Shown here: positions 30,110 through 41,683 of the stretch, in pieces
Layout: every line of letters begins with the position of its first letter
Position numbering within the stretch: the first letter of the stretch is position 1
Source: Hirudinaria manillensis
Lineage: Eukaryota; Annelida; Clitellata; Hirudinida; Hirudinidae
Length of the DNA stretch: 64,000 nt
NCBI GenBank assembly: GCA_034509925.1
Contig: CM067536.1
Location: 7,304,501 to 7,368,500 of the forward strand
Direction: 5' to 3'
Made by a program: the position numbers and the translations under genes
Notes under the pieces: generated by a model
The model's database searches: none
Told to the model about the DNA's origin: nothing
Seen by the model: the letters and a program-made list of their open reading frames with translations, nothing else

Positions 30110-30748
30110 ATGAGTGACAGAAGCTTTAACGAAGAAGGCATGATTGACAACGAAGAAGAAAGCATTAGAAGCGGGACCAAGTGGAAGGATCACAGTGATG
30201 ATGAACCTCCTTTCAAAGCCTCTAAGACAAATTTTGGATCAACTCCTCGCTCACAGCATATCACTCTTGAACGTGAAGACATGATGATCCAGTCACCTGT
30301 TTATCAGAACAATGACTCGGACATCCCAGAGGAGTCTGAGAGAATCGGCGAAACGTCCAGCGAAGATGCAATTACGTACAAGCACATGGGACATTATATA
30401 AAACTCCCCCCTGAGCCAAAGGGCAACTGCGATCCAGTTATTCAGGAACGGATTGCAGACATGTACGACAAAATGCTTCGTAGCGGAAAAAGTTTGTTGC
30501 ACAGCATCCAGACGACCAAGAAGTTCCGAAATCCCGTCATTTACGAGAAGCTCGTGGAATTTCTTGACATAGACGAAAGAGGGACCAACTATCCACCCGA
30601 GTTCTATAACCCAAAAATATGGGGACCCGAATCCTACTACGACAAACTCAGCGAGGCCCAGCAGCGAATGGGCAAGCCCGAAAGACAAGAAGATGTTAAA
30701 AAGGAAACCAAAGCTTCTGAACCGGCCAGGAAGTCAAAATGGAACTGA
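30110..30748 (+). CDS. SAP30BP: SAP30BP/HCNGP-like transcription and splicing factor, copy 1 (intronless)
   Basis: A single open frame of 212 residues. The N-terminal half is acidic and low complexity. From about residue 92 the HCNGP domain follows: LPPEPKGNCDPVIQERI, then a helical YDKMLRSGKSL stretch, TKKFRNPVIYEKLVEFLDI, DERGTNYPPEFYNP and a C-terminal RKSKWN. KxFRNPxIYEKL and the GTNYP motif are the family's signature; members bind SAP30 of the SIN3 corepressor and act in splicing of short introns with RBM17. The C-terminal basic SKW end is kept. There are no introns although neighbours have many, and a poly(A) signal AATAAA lies at 30826-30831. A canonical-looking acceptor sits six bases before the ATG, so a 5' UTR intron or trans-splicing is possible. 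A diverged paralogue lies at 39309-40091. Confidence 0.88.
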   Translation: MSDRSFNEEGMIDNEEESIRSGTKWKDHSDDEPPFKASKTNFGSTPRSQHITLEREDMMIQSPVYQNNDSDIPEESERIGETSSEDAITYKHMGHYIKLPPEPKGNCDPVIQERIADMYDKMLRSGKSLLHSIQTTKKFRNPVIYEKLVEFLDIDERGTNYPPEFYNPKIWGPESYYDKLSEAQQRMGKPERQEDVKKETKASEPARKSKWN

Positions 30749-31379
30749 GACACGCTTTTACTGTTTTGTCTCTCATGAAATGTCTAACTTCTTTCCATAT
30801 CCCTGATCACTATTCTCACTTTATTAATAAATATTAAATATCTTTATAAATAAATATCGTTATTATTAATATAAATCATATTTTAATACTGGACCGTCAG
30901 CTCACTTTCTTAAGGGACAGACGTATTAACCATTAAGTCATAAAAAAAGTTTATTTACGATCTTAATATTTATTCAATGTGTTATGTGAAATATAATCCA
31001 TGCAATCAATGAATTTTCGGCAACAATGCTGCAATCTATGGAAAGTTGTGATTCCATGTCAAGAAAAGAGCTTTATTTATAATGAAAATGCCCGTATATA
31101 AAAATATACAATATTTTTTTTATAAACAATTACTTACGATCATTTACACTGCAATTTTATTGATATGATAAATTATTATTTGACAGTATATAAAATTTAT
31201 AAATAATTAATAATCGACAATTAAGTTTTAATGAATAAAAATTAACTAATTAAAAAGGAATATTCTGAATCTTTTTTATGTATTTGGATGACTGGCGGCT
31301 CTAATTTGACCATTCAACAACCACATCTCTACTTTGACTTGTTCGATTTGAATCAATTCATTAAGAACTTTACAGAAAC
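30749..31379. other. Spacer between SAP30BP-like copy 1 and the single TFIIF-alpha gene
   Basis: AT-rich 3' UTR of the SAP30BP-like gene, then the TFIIF-alpha upstream region. The segment from about 31256 (aaaggaatattctgaatcttttt) resembles the upstream block of the array units. An acceptor-like ctttacag lies directly before the ATG at 31380. Confidence 0.55.
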
Positions 31380-32732
31380 ATGGAAAGCAACGACGATTGT
31401 CGCATCTTCTCCGTTTTCAGGCCCGATACGAGAAATGCTCTCGATTACTACGTGGCCAAATTCGATGCAAAAAGCACCGTCGACTTTAAAAATTGTCCGG
31501 CCAAATTGGAGCGCGAGAACAATTTCAAAGAATTCAAAGCAATTTACGGCACGGACACCGACATGCCAACGACTGGAGCGGGAAGCGAATACGGAAGGGA
31601 ACAGCGTGAAGAAGCCAGGAGAAAGAAGTTCGGCTTCAGAGCCAGGCAATACGATCCGAAAAGTCAGCCTTTCATCCTGAAAATGGCATCTGGCAAAGAA
31701 GTCAAAAAGATGAAGGGCACTAAAAACGGAGGCGTAGTCAAAAACGCAAGTTACGTGGCCTTTGTTCTAACGCCACAGAAGAATTTCGTAGCTCTTCCAG
31801 TGTCCGACTGGTACAACTTTGCTCCCGTCACAAAGCGAGTGACCCTCAGCATCGAAGAGGCGGAGGAACAGTTCAAGAAAAGGGACAAAATATATAATCA
31901 CTTTGCCCTGATGACGAACAAAAAATCGGACGTCAAAGAAAATGACGACGACGATGACTTTGATGGAAAACTAGCCAAGCGTCAAAAGAAAGGTAGCTCC
32001 AAGAAGGAAACTGAGACGCTGAGTGATGACGACGAGGAAAAAGACAGTGACGATGAGGGACCTGGTGATGATAATAAGAAAAACAAAAAGCGAAAGAAAA
32101 ATGATAAGAGTGACGATGAAGACGAGAATGACGAAGGAAAGGATGAGGATGACGGTGTGAACGAAGGCCAGGAAGTTGATTACATTTCCGATGCCTCCGA
32201 CGATGATGACGACGAAACCTTTGAAGGTATCGAGGAATTGATGGAGTTCGGAGGCGAAGAGGACGAGGATGAACAAGAAAAGGATAATAAAAATGATGAC
32301 GACGACGACGAGGAGGAAATCGAGAAAGATGGAGAAAACTTCGACGACGATGACTCGGATTCCGATGATGACGTCGACAGTTTATTTGGTCCGCCATCCG
32401 GCAGTAAAGGAATCGTACCGCCTGTTTCCAAGGTGGAAGCGAAAGATACCTCTGCCGACAAGAAAAGAAAATCGGATGGAACAGAGAGTGTCACCAAGAA
32501 ATCAAAACTGGAATCGACTCCTATAAATCTTACCATCGAAAGCATGGAGGATTGTGTCAGAGATTGTCTGAAAAAGAAACCGACCTCTGCCTCCGAATTG
32601 ATGAAAAATATGGTATCCAAGTTCTCGAAATCACATTCCATGGATGAGATTAAGAAGAAACTGGTCGAGGTTATGAAGAAATTGAAACCAAAGTCGAAAA
32701 ATAACGAAGGAACGATATTTTTCTCCCTCTGA
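31380..32732 (+). CDS. GTF2F1: TFIIF alpha subunit (RAP74), diverged single copy, intronless
   Basis: One open frame of 450 residues. The N-terminal half holds the TFIIF-alpha dimerisation region, with TGAGSEYGREQREEARRKKF, then the KKMKGTKNGGV loop, and the WYNFAP and IEEAEEQFKKRDKIYNHFALM segments. The middle is a long Asp/Glu/Lys-rich tract including GQEVDYISDASDDD. The C-terminus is a winged helix (ESMEDCVRDCLKKKPTSASE through KLVEVMKKLKPK) ending in TIFFSL. With the beta subunit the protein recruits RNA polymerase II to the preinitiation complex and the C-terminal winged helix binds FCP1. There are no introns. A poly(A) signal is at 32799-32804. It carries a PSGSKGIVPP segment before VSK that the array copies lack, and differs from them at many scattered sites, so it is the older, separate relative. 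Confidence 0.94.
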   Translation: MESNDDCRIFSVFRPDTRNALDYYVAKFDAKSTVDFKNCPAKLERENNFKEFKAIYGTDTDMPTTGAGSEYGREQREEARRKKFGFRARQYDPKSQPFILKMASGKEVKKMKGTKNGGVVKNASYVAFVLTPQKNFVALPVSDWYNFAPVTKRVTLSIEEAEEQFKKRDKIYNHFALMTNKKSDVKENDDDDDFDGKLAKRQKKGSSKKETETLSDDDEEKDSDDEGPGDDNKKNKKRKKNDKSDDEDENDEGKDEDDGVNEGQEVDYISDASDDDDDETFEGIEELMEFGGEEDEDEQEKDNKNDDDDDEEEIEKDGENFDDDDSDSDDDVDSLFGPPSGSKGIVPPVSKVEAKDTSADKKRKSDGTESVTKKSKLESTPINLTIESMEDCVRDCLKKKPTSASELMKNMVSKFSKSHSMDEIKKKLVEVMKKLKPKSKNNEGTIFFSL

Positions 32733-33477
32733 AATGATAGGAGGGCTGGCCAATTGTTTAAGTATTGACTATGCCGCGTTCAAATTAAAAATATCTGTAA
32801 TAAATTGACCTTAAATGAATTAAATACTTGTCTGTCTTTTACATTTCTGAACGATGATAAGTTTATTGATAAGCTGTGATATTAAGTATCTTGTAATTAT
32901 GATTATATAACATGTAGTGACTCGCCCTGAAACCATGTCGAAGATAAACACAGGGACAGGTTAATTTCTCTGCCACGGGAGTTGCCATACCAATAAATAC
33001 AAATGCATTAGAAATTGCTTGTATTATTTTTGTAAGCTAAACCTGGTTAGTTATAATCATTATTATTATTAGTTTATTATTATTATTATTGGAATACAAT
33101 ACTGTCAACGATACTTTTAAAATAGGCCAAATTACAAAACTCTAATCTTTATTCAAAGAATTGAGTATGGTCTCAAAGAAAATGAAAATATCCAAAAATA
33201 AATTCAACGCTTCAAATGCAAATCCAAAATGAGGAATTCGCATCGGTGTTAGGCAATAGAGCCAAAAATCGGATCTCCACAAACGGGCCAGCAATAATTT
33301 TGAATTTACAAATAAAGATTGAAAATAAATATGAGATGTCAACAAATTGTAATAATTGGCGTCCGTAGAAAAATATCACAGTGAACGAGCTTTCAACAAG
33401 AAGAATCAATCAGTACCGACGAATCGCAATGACAAAAACGTATTGATTTCAATCAATATCAACCAACTTTAACGATT
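32733..33477. other. Convergent stretch between TFIIF-alpha and the ADAR-like gene
   Basis: TFIIF-alpha 3' UTR with its poly(A) signal at 32799, then AT-rich sequence with a short tta run near 33060-33090, then the ADAR-like 3' UTR. Two overlapping minus-strand frames at 33142-33409 have no recognisable motif. Confidence 0.5.
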
Positions 33478-36400
33478 TCAATCGAAGAAGTCAATCTCGA
33501 TTGGTTTCGTAATCCAGCCTCCCAGATCCTGCATTTCCATGTGCCTGAATAAAGTTTTCTTGGCTGCCTGGTAATTCAATACTTGCTGCTTACACCTGTA
33601 GTAGGATCTGCTGTCCAGGTGGACTTTGTTGTTATTGCTGATGTTGCTGTTGTCGATGAGACTGTTATCGTCAAAGCAAATTAGTGTGATGTCGCTTTTG
33701 CAAAGACTTTTCATGACCTTCTTGAAGCTTTCAAATAGCAGTTTCTTGCAGACACAAGGATGGTTTTCCTTCTCTAAATCGCTTCTAAAATGAGGTGAAA
33801 AGATTATCAGCAATTAAGTATTAATTAACTATTAATAACAATTAATAACAATTAATGCTGTAATCTTAGCAGTAAAGTAGAATAAAGTAGCAAATGGTGT
33901 CCTGAAATTACCATCCAATATCTAATAACAAAATTACCCACACAGCAACAACAAAAGCAAGAACCTGTATTGCAACTAAAACAATTATGACAAATCATAA
34001 TTTTCATCACATAATCAATAATACACATGTAAATATGAAAACAAAGCCCAGAGAAAAAAAACAAAAAGATCAACATCAACAACAAACAAAGACGTCAACA
34101 ACAAACTCGTTTGGGAACTTTCCCGTCGTTCCGTCGAAAACTTCCGCCTTGTCGAGGCCGTGGTACCAGACGACGGCCAGAGCCGAAGACTTCTCCGTCT
34201 CTTGCTGTTGGAAGAGATTGACGAAGTTGGACTTGATTATGGCAGGTCGGGCTGGCCTGTAAAAGGCAGGCAGATGGAGGTCGGGGACTGGATTCTCAAC
34301 GCTGGAATGTTGTGGAGGCTCATCGGACTGTGCGGAGGAGAGGCCAAGCGCGACCAACTCGTTCTTGACCAGCCTGTAGTACAGTGCCCTCGTCACGTGG
34401 CCCCTGATGAAACTCTCGCCTGCAATCGGTCGAGTGTCCGCATAAAAAACTGGCCCTCCCAAAGTGGTTTCCATTTTTCCAACTTTCATTTTTAGTCATT
34501 TTTTTTTAAATTAAAAACAATTTAGTCTAAATTAATAATGATGTTTTCTTGGCTGCCTGGTAATGCATTACATAAAAATAATGCTTAATTACATAATGCT
34601 TTAAAAAAAATAATAATAAAGCCTAGATGCCTAGAGCAGGGATGAAACCCTACCCTCAAAGACCTTCCTCTTCAGGGGAAGTCATCTCCAAACCACTCAG
34701 TGGCCTTAAAGTCCACACAGGACAAATGCCACTCAAAATAATTGAATTATTAATAATAATATTATTCAATTATATAATAACATTAATAATGATAATATTA
34801 TTCAATTATTTTGAATATTAATAATATTAATAATTACTAGTAATAATATTATTATTATTACTATTAATATCCGTGAACTCACCGACGATGACGGACGTCA
34901 GGTAGATCGGTCGGAGGACCCTGGACAGGAGGGCACCCTGCAGGCCAACGACGTTCCACTTGAGAATCTTGTCGCTGCAACACATCGTCCTCAGTCTGTT
35001 GCCGAACATCAACCCCACCCAGGACTGCAGGTGCGACCTCTCCGCAGGTATCGCCCCCTCACCTGGTGATGATGATGATGATGATGATGGTTGTGGTGGT
35101 GATGATGATGGTTGAGTAACTTTATCAATTTCATGGTGATTATGGAACTGATTAAATTTCAATTATGAAAAACAAAAACGTTTTAACGATTCAGCTAGAG
35201 CTATCATTAATAAAATTGCATCGTGAACTTAACTGCTATTATCATCATTATGACTAAAACACTATCATCAGTATCAGCCATATCTACCATCATCATCTAT
35301 TCTTATCACTAACATCATTACATAATCTTATTTACATCATAATCATCATCATAATCATCACAATCTTAGTAACCACCTGCTTCAATCTTTGTCCTCAGCA
35401 GTCCTTGCACGACACTGTCAAAGATCGGTTCGTCAGCATCTGCATCGTAGTCGATCATCGACCTGTTGGGGTCGTTGCTCTTGAATTTCTCTCTGAAGAA
35501 TTAGTTTCGTTTTTTTTTTTTTTCTGTTTTAATTTCACACATTATTCAGTCTCATTTGTAAGTGAATGTTGAGCCATCATTTCCATCATCATCATCATCG
35601 TCTTCGTCGTCGTCATCATCATCATCAACAACATCATCATTATCAGCAGCAGCAGATACTAAAGAACTGAGTAAAAGAAAGAAAATCAGTTATCATCATG
35701 TAATGCACTTAGTGAAGATCTATCATCATCACCATCGTCATCGTCATCATCATCATCACTACAGAAAGATCACCGACTTGGAAAAGACTGAAGCGTCACC
35801 GCATGGCAGAGCGGAGATGTAGAGGTGGAATTCTATGGAATCCTTCACTTCCAGGAGCGAGTCTTTCCAGTTCTCTCTCGGCACGAAGATGGTGTCCTCG
35901 CCTGAGCCGAACCTCAGCAACTCACTGTGGAGAAACCTGAAAAGTTTGAGAGATCACCTTAATCCATCTGCTGGGTTTTTACAAATTCCAAGTTACTTCC
36001 AAAGATATTAAATAATAATAATAATAAGTTATCTGGTTATGTTAATTATGTTAGTTATTTTGATTACTCAAGTTAATAGTTTTTAATTTGAGTGTGATGT
36101 GGATTCAAGTTGCTCCGGCAAGAATGTTCATCGAGTCAAATAAGCTGAGATAAGATCAGAAATGCTGATTGAAAGGCATCAATGCAATTGAACTGATTGA
36201 AAAATATGGAATCGATTGAAAACAGTTGAACTGATTGAAAAATATGGAATCGATTGAAAACAGTTGAACTGATTGAACCTCAGGAAAGCCCTCCTGGTGA
36301 TGACCTCTGCATGGGAATCGTTCACCGAGAGTCCGTCGAGGCTCAGGTGTTGACTCGAGATGCACCTGTTACCTGGATTAGCAAAAATTGTTCTGAGAAT

Positions 36401-38300
36401 GACATCCCTTATTAACCTTATGCTATATGAATAACACACACCTCATCATAATGGCAGTCATTATTCAGTGTTCAGTAACATTATTATTATTATTAATTAA
36501 CATAATTTATCATGTCAAACTAGACGTCGTTACCAGTTCCGAGACTGACGACCTTGCAGTGCTCGTACTTTGACCCCTCCTCTGACCTCGACTTGTCGAC
36601 CATGACGATGGCAGACAAGATCTTTCTGCCACAGAAGATCAAAGGGTTCTTCAAAACTTGGGTGAGGTACTCCAGGTAGACCTTGCATGTGATGTAGTCT
36701 TCAAGGGGAAGGTCGTGAAGAGCCGTAAAGTTCATCAGCTGTTTATTTTTAAATAAATAAATGAAATGTTAATAATAATAGTAATAATTGTAACAATAAT
36801 TAATATTATAATTAAATTTATTATATAAATATCAATAAATATTGTTATCCAACATTAACTTAGAACCATTTTGTGAAAAGAATTCATTTTGAGATGTGAT
36901 TGCCAAAATCATGTCAAATAATTCTTAACGAGCAGTTTAATTATTTCAAATTATCATTATCTGTGATTATTAACATGCATTCTGCTGCATTATAATTTGC
37001 ATATTATAACCTGCAAACTTGTAAACCTGTAAACAAACATCCTCCGAGAATGAGGACACTCACATACAACAATCTGGGTGCAACAACCCTTCAACAACTC
37101 ACCTTGTCTTGTTCCTCTGATATGATGGACTTCCATGCCATGTAAGCAGATCCTGTTCTCGCATCCTTCTTTGTTTTGGCCTGAACTCTCATATAGGGGT
37201 GACCATCAACAACTGCCACCAACGTGAAGCTTCGAGATGATATTTAAAAGATGGCATTCAGACATTTTTTGTTTGTTATTTTTGAGTCAGTAAACTTATA
37301 TAAAACTTGGCTTGAACTTGTTGATGAACGAGACAAGGTTTAAAAGTTAAACTCTGTTTAGGTAAGTTTTTTCGTTTAATAATTGAGAGAATAATTGTTT
37401 GAATTTACTCAATAAAAACATAACAACCACAAAATTGTAGACTAATGTATTGTATTATGGAATATTATTTGAAAAGCAATTATAATTAATAATAATAAAT
37501 TAATAAATGCATGACAGGAGTTATCTTGCCAATTTACACATCTTTAGAATAAATCATTAGCCAGTGTTAGATGTCTAAATAACAAAGCCAAGATGGCAGC
37601 AGAAAGATTTGGTCCAGTCGGAGTGTTTTATGTCACCAAGCAACACCCACAAATATTTCAATTGGTTAACACCTAGAACAAAAGCTGCCTAATAAAACCT
37701 CTCAATGACACAATTTATTACATATATATGCATTACTAAAATCATTCAAGCAGAATACTCACACTGGTTTGTGATCAGGGCCTTCTGGTGGTGCCACCTC
37801 AATGAAGTTGACCCTTGACTTGCTGTACTGCATGTACTCCATCAGCATACTGATTGGACTTTTGGAGCCAAACAAATCCATCATTTCATCCACAATGTCA
37901 TCAAACTGCTCAGGCCTTTTTGGTATATAAATTCAAAATATTACTTTTCCCTTATTTCACTTAATATGAATGTTTTAATCTATGACATTGTTATTCAACC
38001 TCAATGAGTACAGAAAACACTACAAACCTTCAAAATAAAGTTGTGTAAACTGCTTATTTATCAGAGTCTAACTTAACCCTTATGCATGACAACTTATATT
38101 GAAATGGGGTTCGTAATTGCAAGACAGGACTTCACATTTACACTGAAAATCACTTACTTGGAAACAGCCAATATTGAAGCTAATTTATCCGTTTCATAGA
38201 ACAAGGCCTTGTTGGCTTCGTATTGCGAATCAAGGGAATCGGAATTAATAACGGATTGAATAAAGTCATTCGTAAGAAAAAGGGTTCCTTGGCAAGTCAT
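33478..38300 (-). CDS. ADAR: ADAR-family adenosine deaminase with one dsRNA-binding domain
   Basis: Ten exons on the minus strand: 38158-38300, 37763-37915, 37103-37229, 36534-36738, 36279-36372, 35778-35936, 35377-35492, 34883-35062, 34107-34419, 33478-33784; joined in frame to 598 residues. A single dsRNA-binding domain spans about 68-138 ([37 protein letters not shown]). The deaminase domain follows, with [10 protein letters not shown], the catalytic NDSHAE (H230, E232), zinc ligands in ALPCGD (C286) and CCSDKI (C361), [24 protein letters not shown] and a C-terminal YQAAKKTLF. These are the residues needed for A-to-I editing of double-stranded RNA. One dsRBD plus a deaminase at about 600 residues is the layout of ADAD1/TENR, but that group has lost the HAE glutamate, kept here. 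ADAR is preferred. The donor at 35777 and the acceptor at 37916 are weak; start codon 38300 is the first in-frame ATG. Confidence 0.88.
35070..35120. repeat. GAT/GGT trinucleotide repeat in an ADAR-like intron
   Basis: Imperfect gatgat and ggtggt run next to the acceptor of exon 34883-35062. Confidence 0.8.
35575..35655. repeat. CAT/CGT microsatellite in an ADAR-like intron
   Basis: Imperfect catcat/cgtcgt run that produces a poly-Ser open frame on the plus strand; a second, poorer run sits at 35722-35760. Not coding. Confidence 0.85.
36188..36277. repeat. 38-bp tandem duplication at an ADAR-like splice donor
   Basis: Two perfect 38-bp copies (36188-36225 and 36226-36263; unit begins ttgaactgattgaaaaatat) and a 14-bp third partial copy that ends at the donor GT of exon 36279-36372. 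The intron therefore begins inside the repeat. Confidence 0.9.
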
Positions 38301-39308
38301 ATGGACAATTGTTTTACAAAATGCAGTGTTTCAAATTCACAAATTCTTGTTACGTTACGTTCAAAAATTCAGTTGCTCCACGCCGCCCGTTTAAAGCGGA
38401 GCGCCAAACGAAATCTTTCGCTTCAAATATGCTCCGACTTGCTCTGTCCAACTTTCCCCCCAAATATTTCATACTTAACACTTCGACACTCCCTAGTACA
38501 ATTCTTTTCGAGCCTGATAGAATGCACTCAACCCCTCCTCTAAGGTTTGGTGGTGTAGATGTAGCTGACTGAAATGGGTACATATCGCCAGAAATTTGAG
38601 GCCAACCTTAAAGTTTCACCCAAACAGGCGTCTCCATCTTTCTAAAATGCTATACAAGTGTAGCATTGGCCATGCCAAGCTGCCCAAGAACCTTTCATTT
38701 CTCGTAATGTTAACTAAATGTGTGATTTTCACCTTCGCGATTAAAATATATCCACGAAGTCATTTGCTCTGAACGCGAAACAAGCCGCCTCAATATTTCA
38801 AAAGTTAATTTTTTGTGACATTTATTCATGCAAAGCAACGAATATAACAATTCTAACGTTTGATTTTTTAGATATTTCGTGAAATTTTATTATTCCTAAA
38901 ATTAGCCTTCCGACTTTAGCAGACCTAAAGTATATCTGCTCGTCTCCACCCGAATACTGCTGTGATATTAAAACACACATAAAATTTCAAATACCATCCG
39001 CAAATCAAAATATTTTAAGCTATTCTAAGGCTTATAGGTAAAAATATTTGACCTAGAAGTTGACTTGACCTTTTTCAACCTTGGTTCAACTGACCAGCCC
39101 TACTTAGACTCCTAAAACCTATTTCTAATTGAAATAAACAATACCATCTTTCTAGCAAAAGTAAGCAAAGTGACCATCTCAATTATTAAAGTAATTTATC
39201 TGTACCAAGAACAACCTCAACAATGGACACAGGAATATTTTGAAATATGTTTTAAAGCATGGATCATAACAATAAATTCAGTCACTTTAAATAAACTATT
39301 TAAATCAA
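38301..39308. other. Intergenic stretch, 1 kb
   Basis: Upstream region of the ADAR-like gene, then the 3' side of SAP30BP copy 2 (both minus strand). Frames on both strands at 38309-38583 show no family motif. No TATA box or RNA gene recognised. Confidence 0.45.
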
Positions 39309-40091
39309 TCAGGATTTTGAAACTTTTTGTCCATTGGAATTATTAGCAGTTGGGTCATCCCATTTTGTTTTTGATTTTTTAGTTGCTTGAATTTTGTCAA
39401 CAGTTGGCCTGTCCTTCTTGCCATCCTTCTTTTCTTTCTCTCGCTTTTCCATTTCAGCCCACTGAGCCTTGGCAAGTTCTTCATAGTGCGAATGAGGACC
39501 CCAAATGGCTGGATTATAGAGTTCTGTTGGGTAGTTAGTGCCCTTTTCATCAATGTCCAAAAATTCAAGAAGTTTCTCATATATGACAGGATTGCGAAAC
39601 TTTTTAGTGGCTCGAATGCTCTGGTTCATGTTTTTCCCTTCTCTAACCATTTTGTTGTAGAGTTCAGTCACTCTGTCTTGAATTCGTTTTGGACATTTTC
39701 CAGTTGGCTCTGGTGGTAGTTCAACATTGTGCCCCATGTATGGGTATTCAATGATGCAATCTTTTGAGGTAACTTCTGGGTTTTCTGTCTCTTTTGGTTT
39801 CTTCTGAACAATTTCATTTGAGTATGATTCCTGCTCCTCTTTAGCTTTACTTGCTGGGACATCGTCTTCTATTTCATGAGTGGTATTGGCGAAGTCATCG
39901 TCGTCGTCATCATAAGAAACCAGCCGGGCATCGTTTCTTTTCTTTTCAAATTTGGCTGAAGGTTCGCCCGTGCGCTCTAAATGAGAGGACGACCTTTTTC
40001 TGTGTCTGATGTGATCGTGTTCCTCATCAGAAATTAAATCCATATCATCTATGGAACTTCTCTCGCTTAAATTACTGTTATTGTCAGACAT
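39309..40091 (-). CDS. SAP30BP: SAP30BP/HCNGP-like transcription and splicing factor, copy 2 (intronless)
   Basis: A single open frame of 260 residues on the minus strand. An acidic N-terminus with a seven-Asp run precedes the HCNGP domain: YPYMGHNVELPPEPTGKCPK, then LYNKMVREGKNMNQSI, TKKFRNPVIYEKLLEFLDID and GTNYPTELYNPAIWGP, followed by EELAKAQWAEMEKREKEKK and a basic KSKTKWDDP near the end. It keeps the extended Lys-rich helix and KSKW box of the family better than copy 1, so it is the likelier orthologue of SAP30BP. It lacks introns too. The start is the ATG at 40091; the divergent CAPSL start is about 300 bp away. Function by family: SIN3/SAP30-linked transcription and splicing of short introns. 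Confidence 0.9.
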   Translation of the reverse strand: MSDNNSNLSERSSIDDMDLISDEEHDHIRHRKRSSSHLERTGEPSAKFEKKRNDARLVSYDDDDDDFANTTHEIEDDVPASKAKEEQESYSNEIVQKKPKETENPEVTSKDCIIEYPYMGHNVELPPEPTGKCPKRIQDRVTELYNKMVREGKNMNQSIRATKKFRNPVIYEKLLEFLDIDEKGTNYPTELYNPAIWGPHSHYEELAKAQWAEMEKREKEKKDGKKDRPTVDKIQATKKSKTKWDDPTANNSNGQKVSKS

Positions 40092-40388
40092 TATTATGAA
40101 CTCAAATAAATAGTAACTCTCAACCGAATCAAATCAAGTAGAACAGTTTCACTAAACCGACTCTCTTGGTTAAACCGATTTCGGATTTACTTAAAAAGTA
40201 AACAAAGATATAGGAATATACCGTCAACTAAAAAACAATGAGTTAAAATCTTTTTAATTATATATAATTTTAAATATAAACTCAACACCTAAAATAAACG
40301 ATAAAATATATGCGAATAAGTACGTGTAAAGACAGGATTGCTAAAAAATAGATGGTGTCTCTATGGAAACTTATTAAACATATTTAAT
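40092..40388. promoter_or_regulatory. Short bidirectional promoter of SAP30BP copy 2 and CAPSL
   Basis: Only 297 bp separate the divergent start codons, so the two genes must share a promoter interval. AT-rich, without an obvious TATA box. Confidence 0.45.
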
Positions 40389-41683
<1,295 letters not shown>

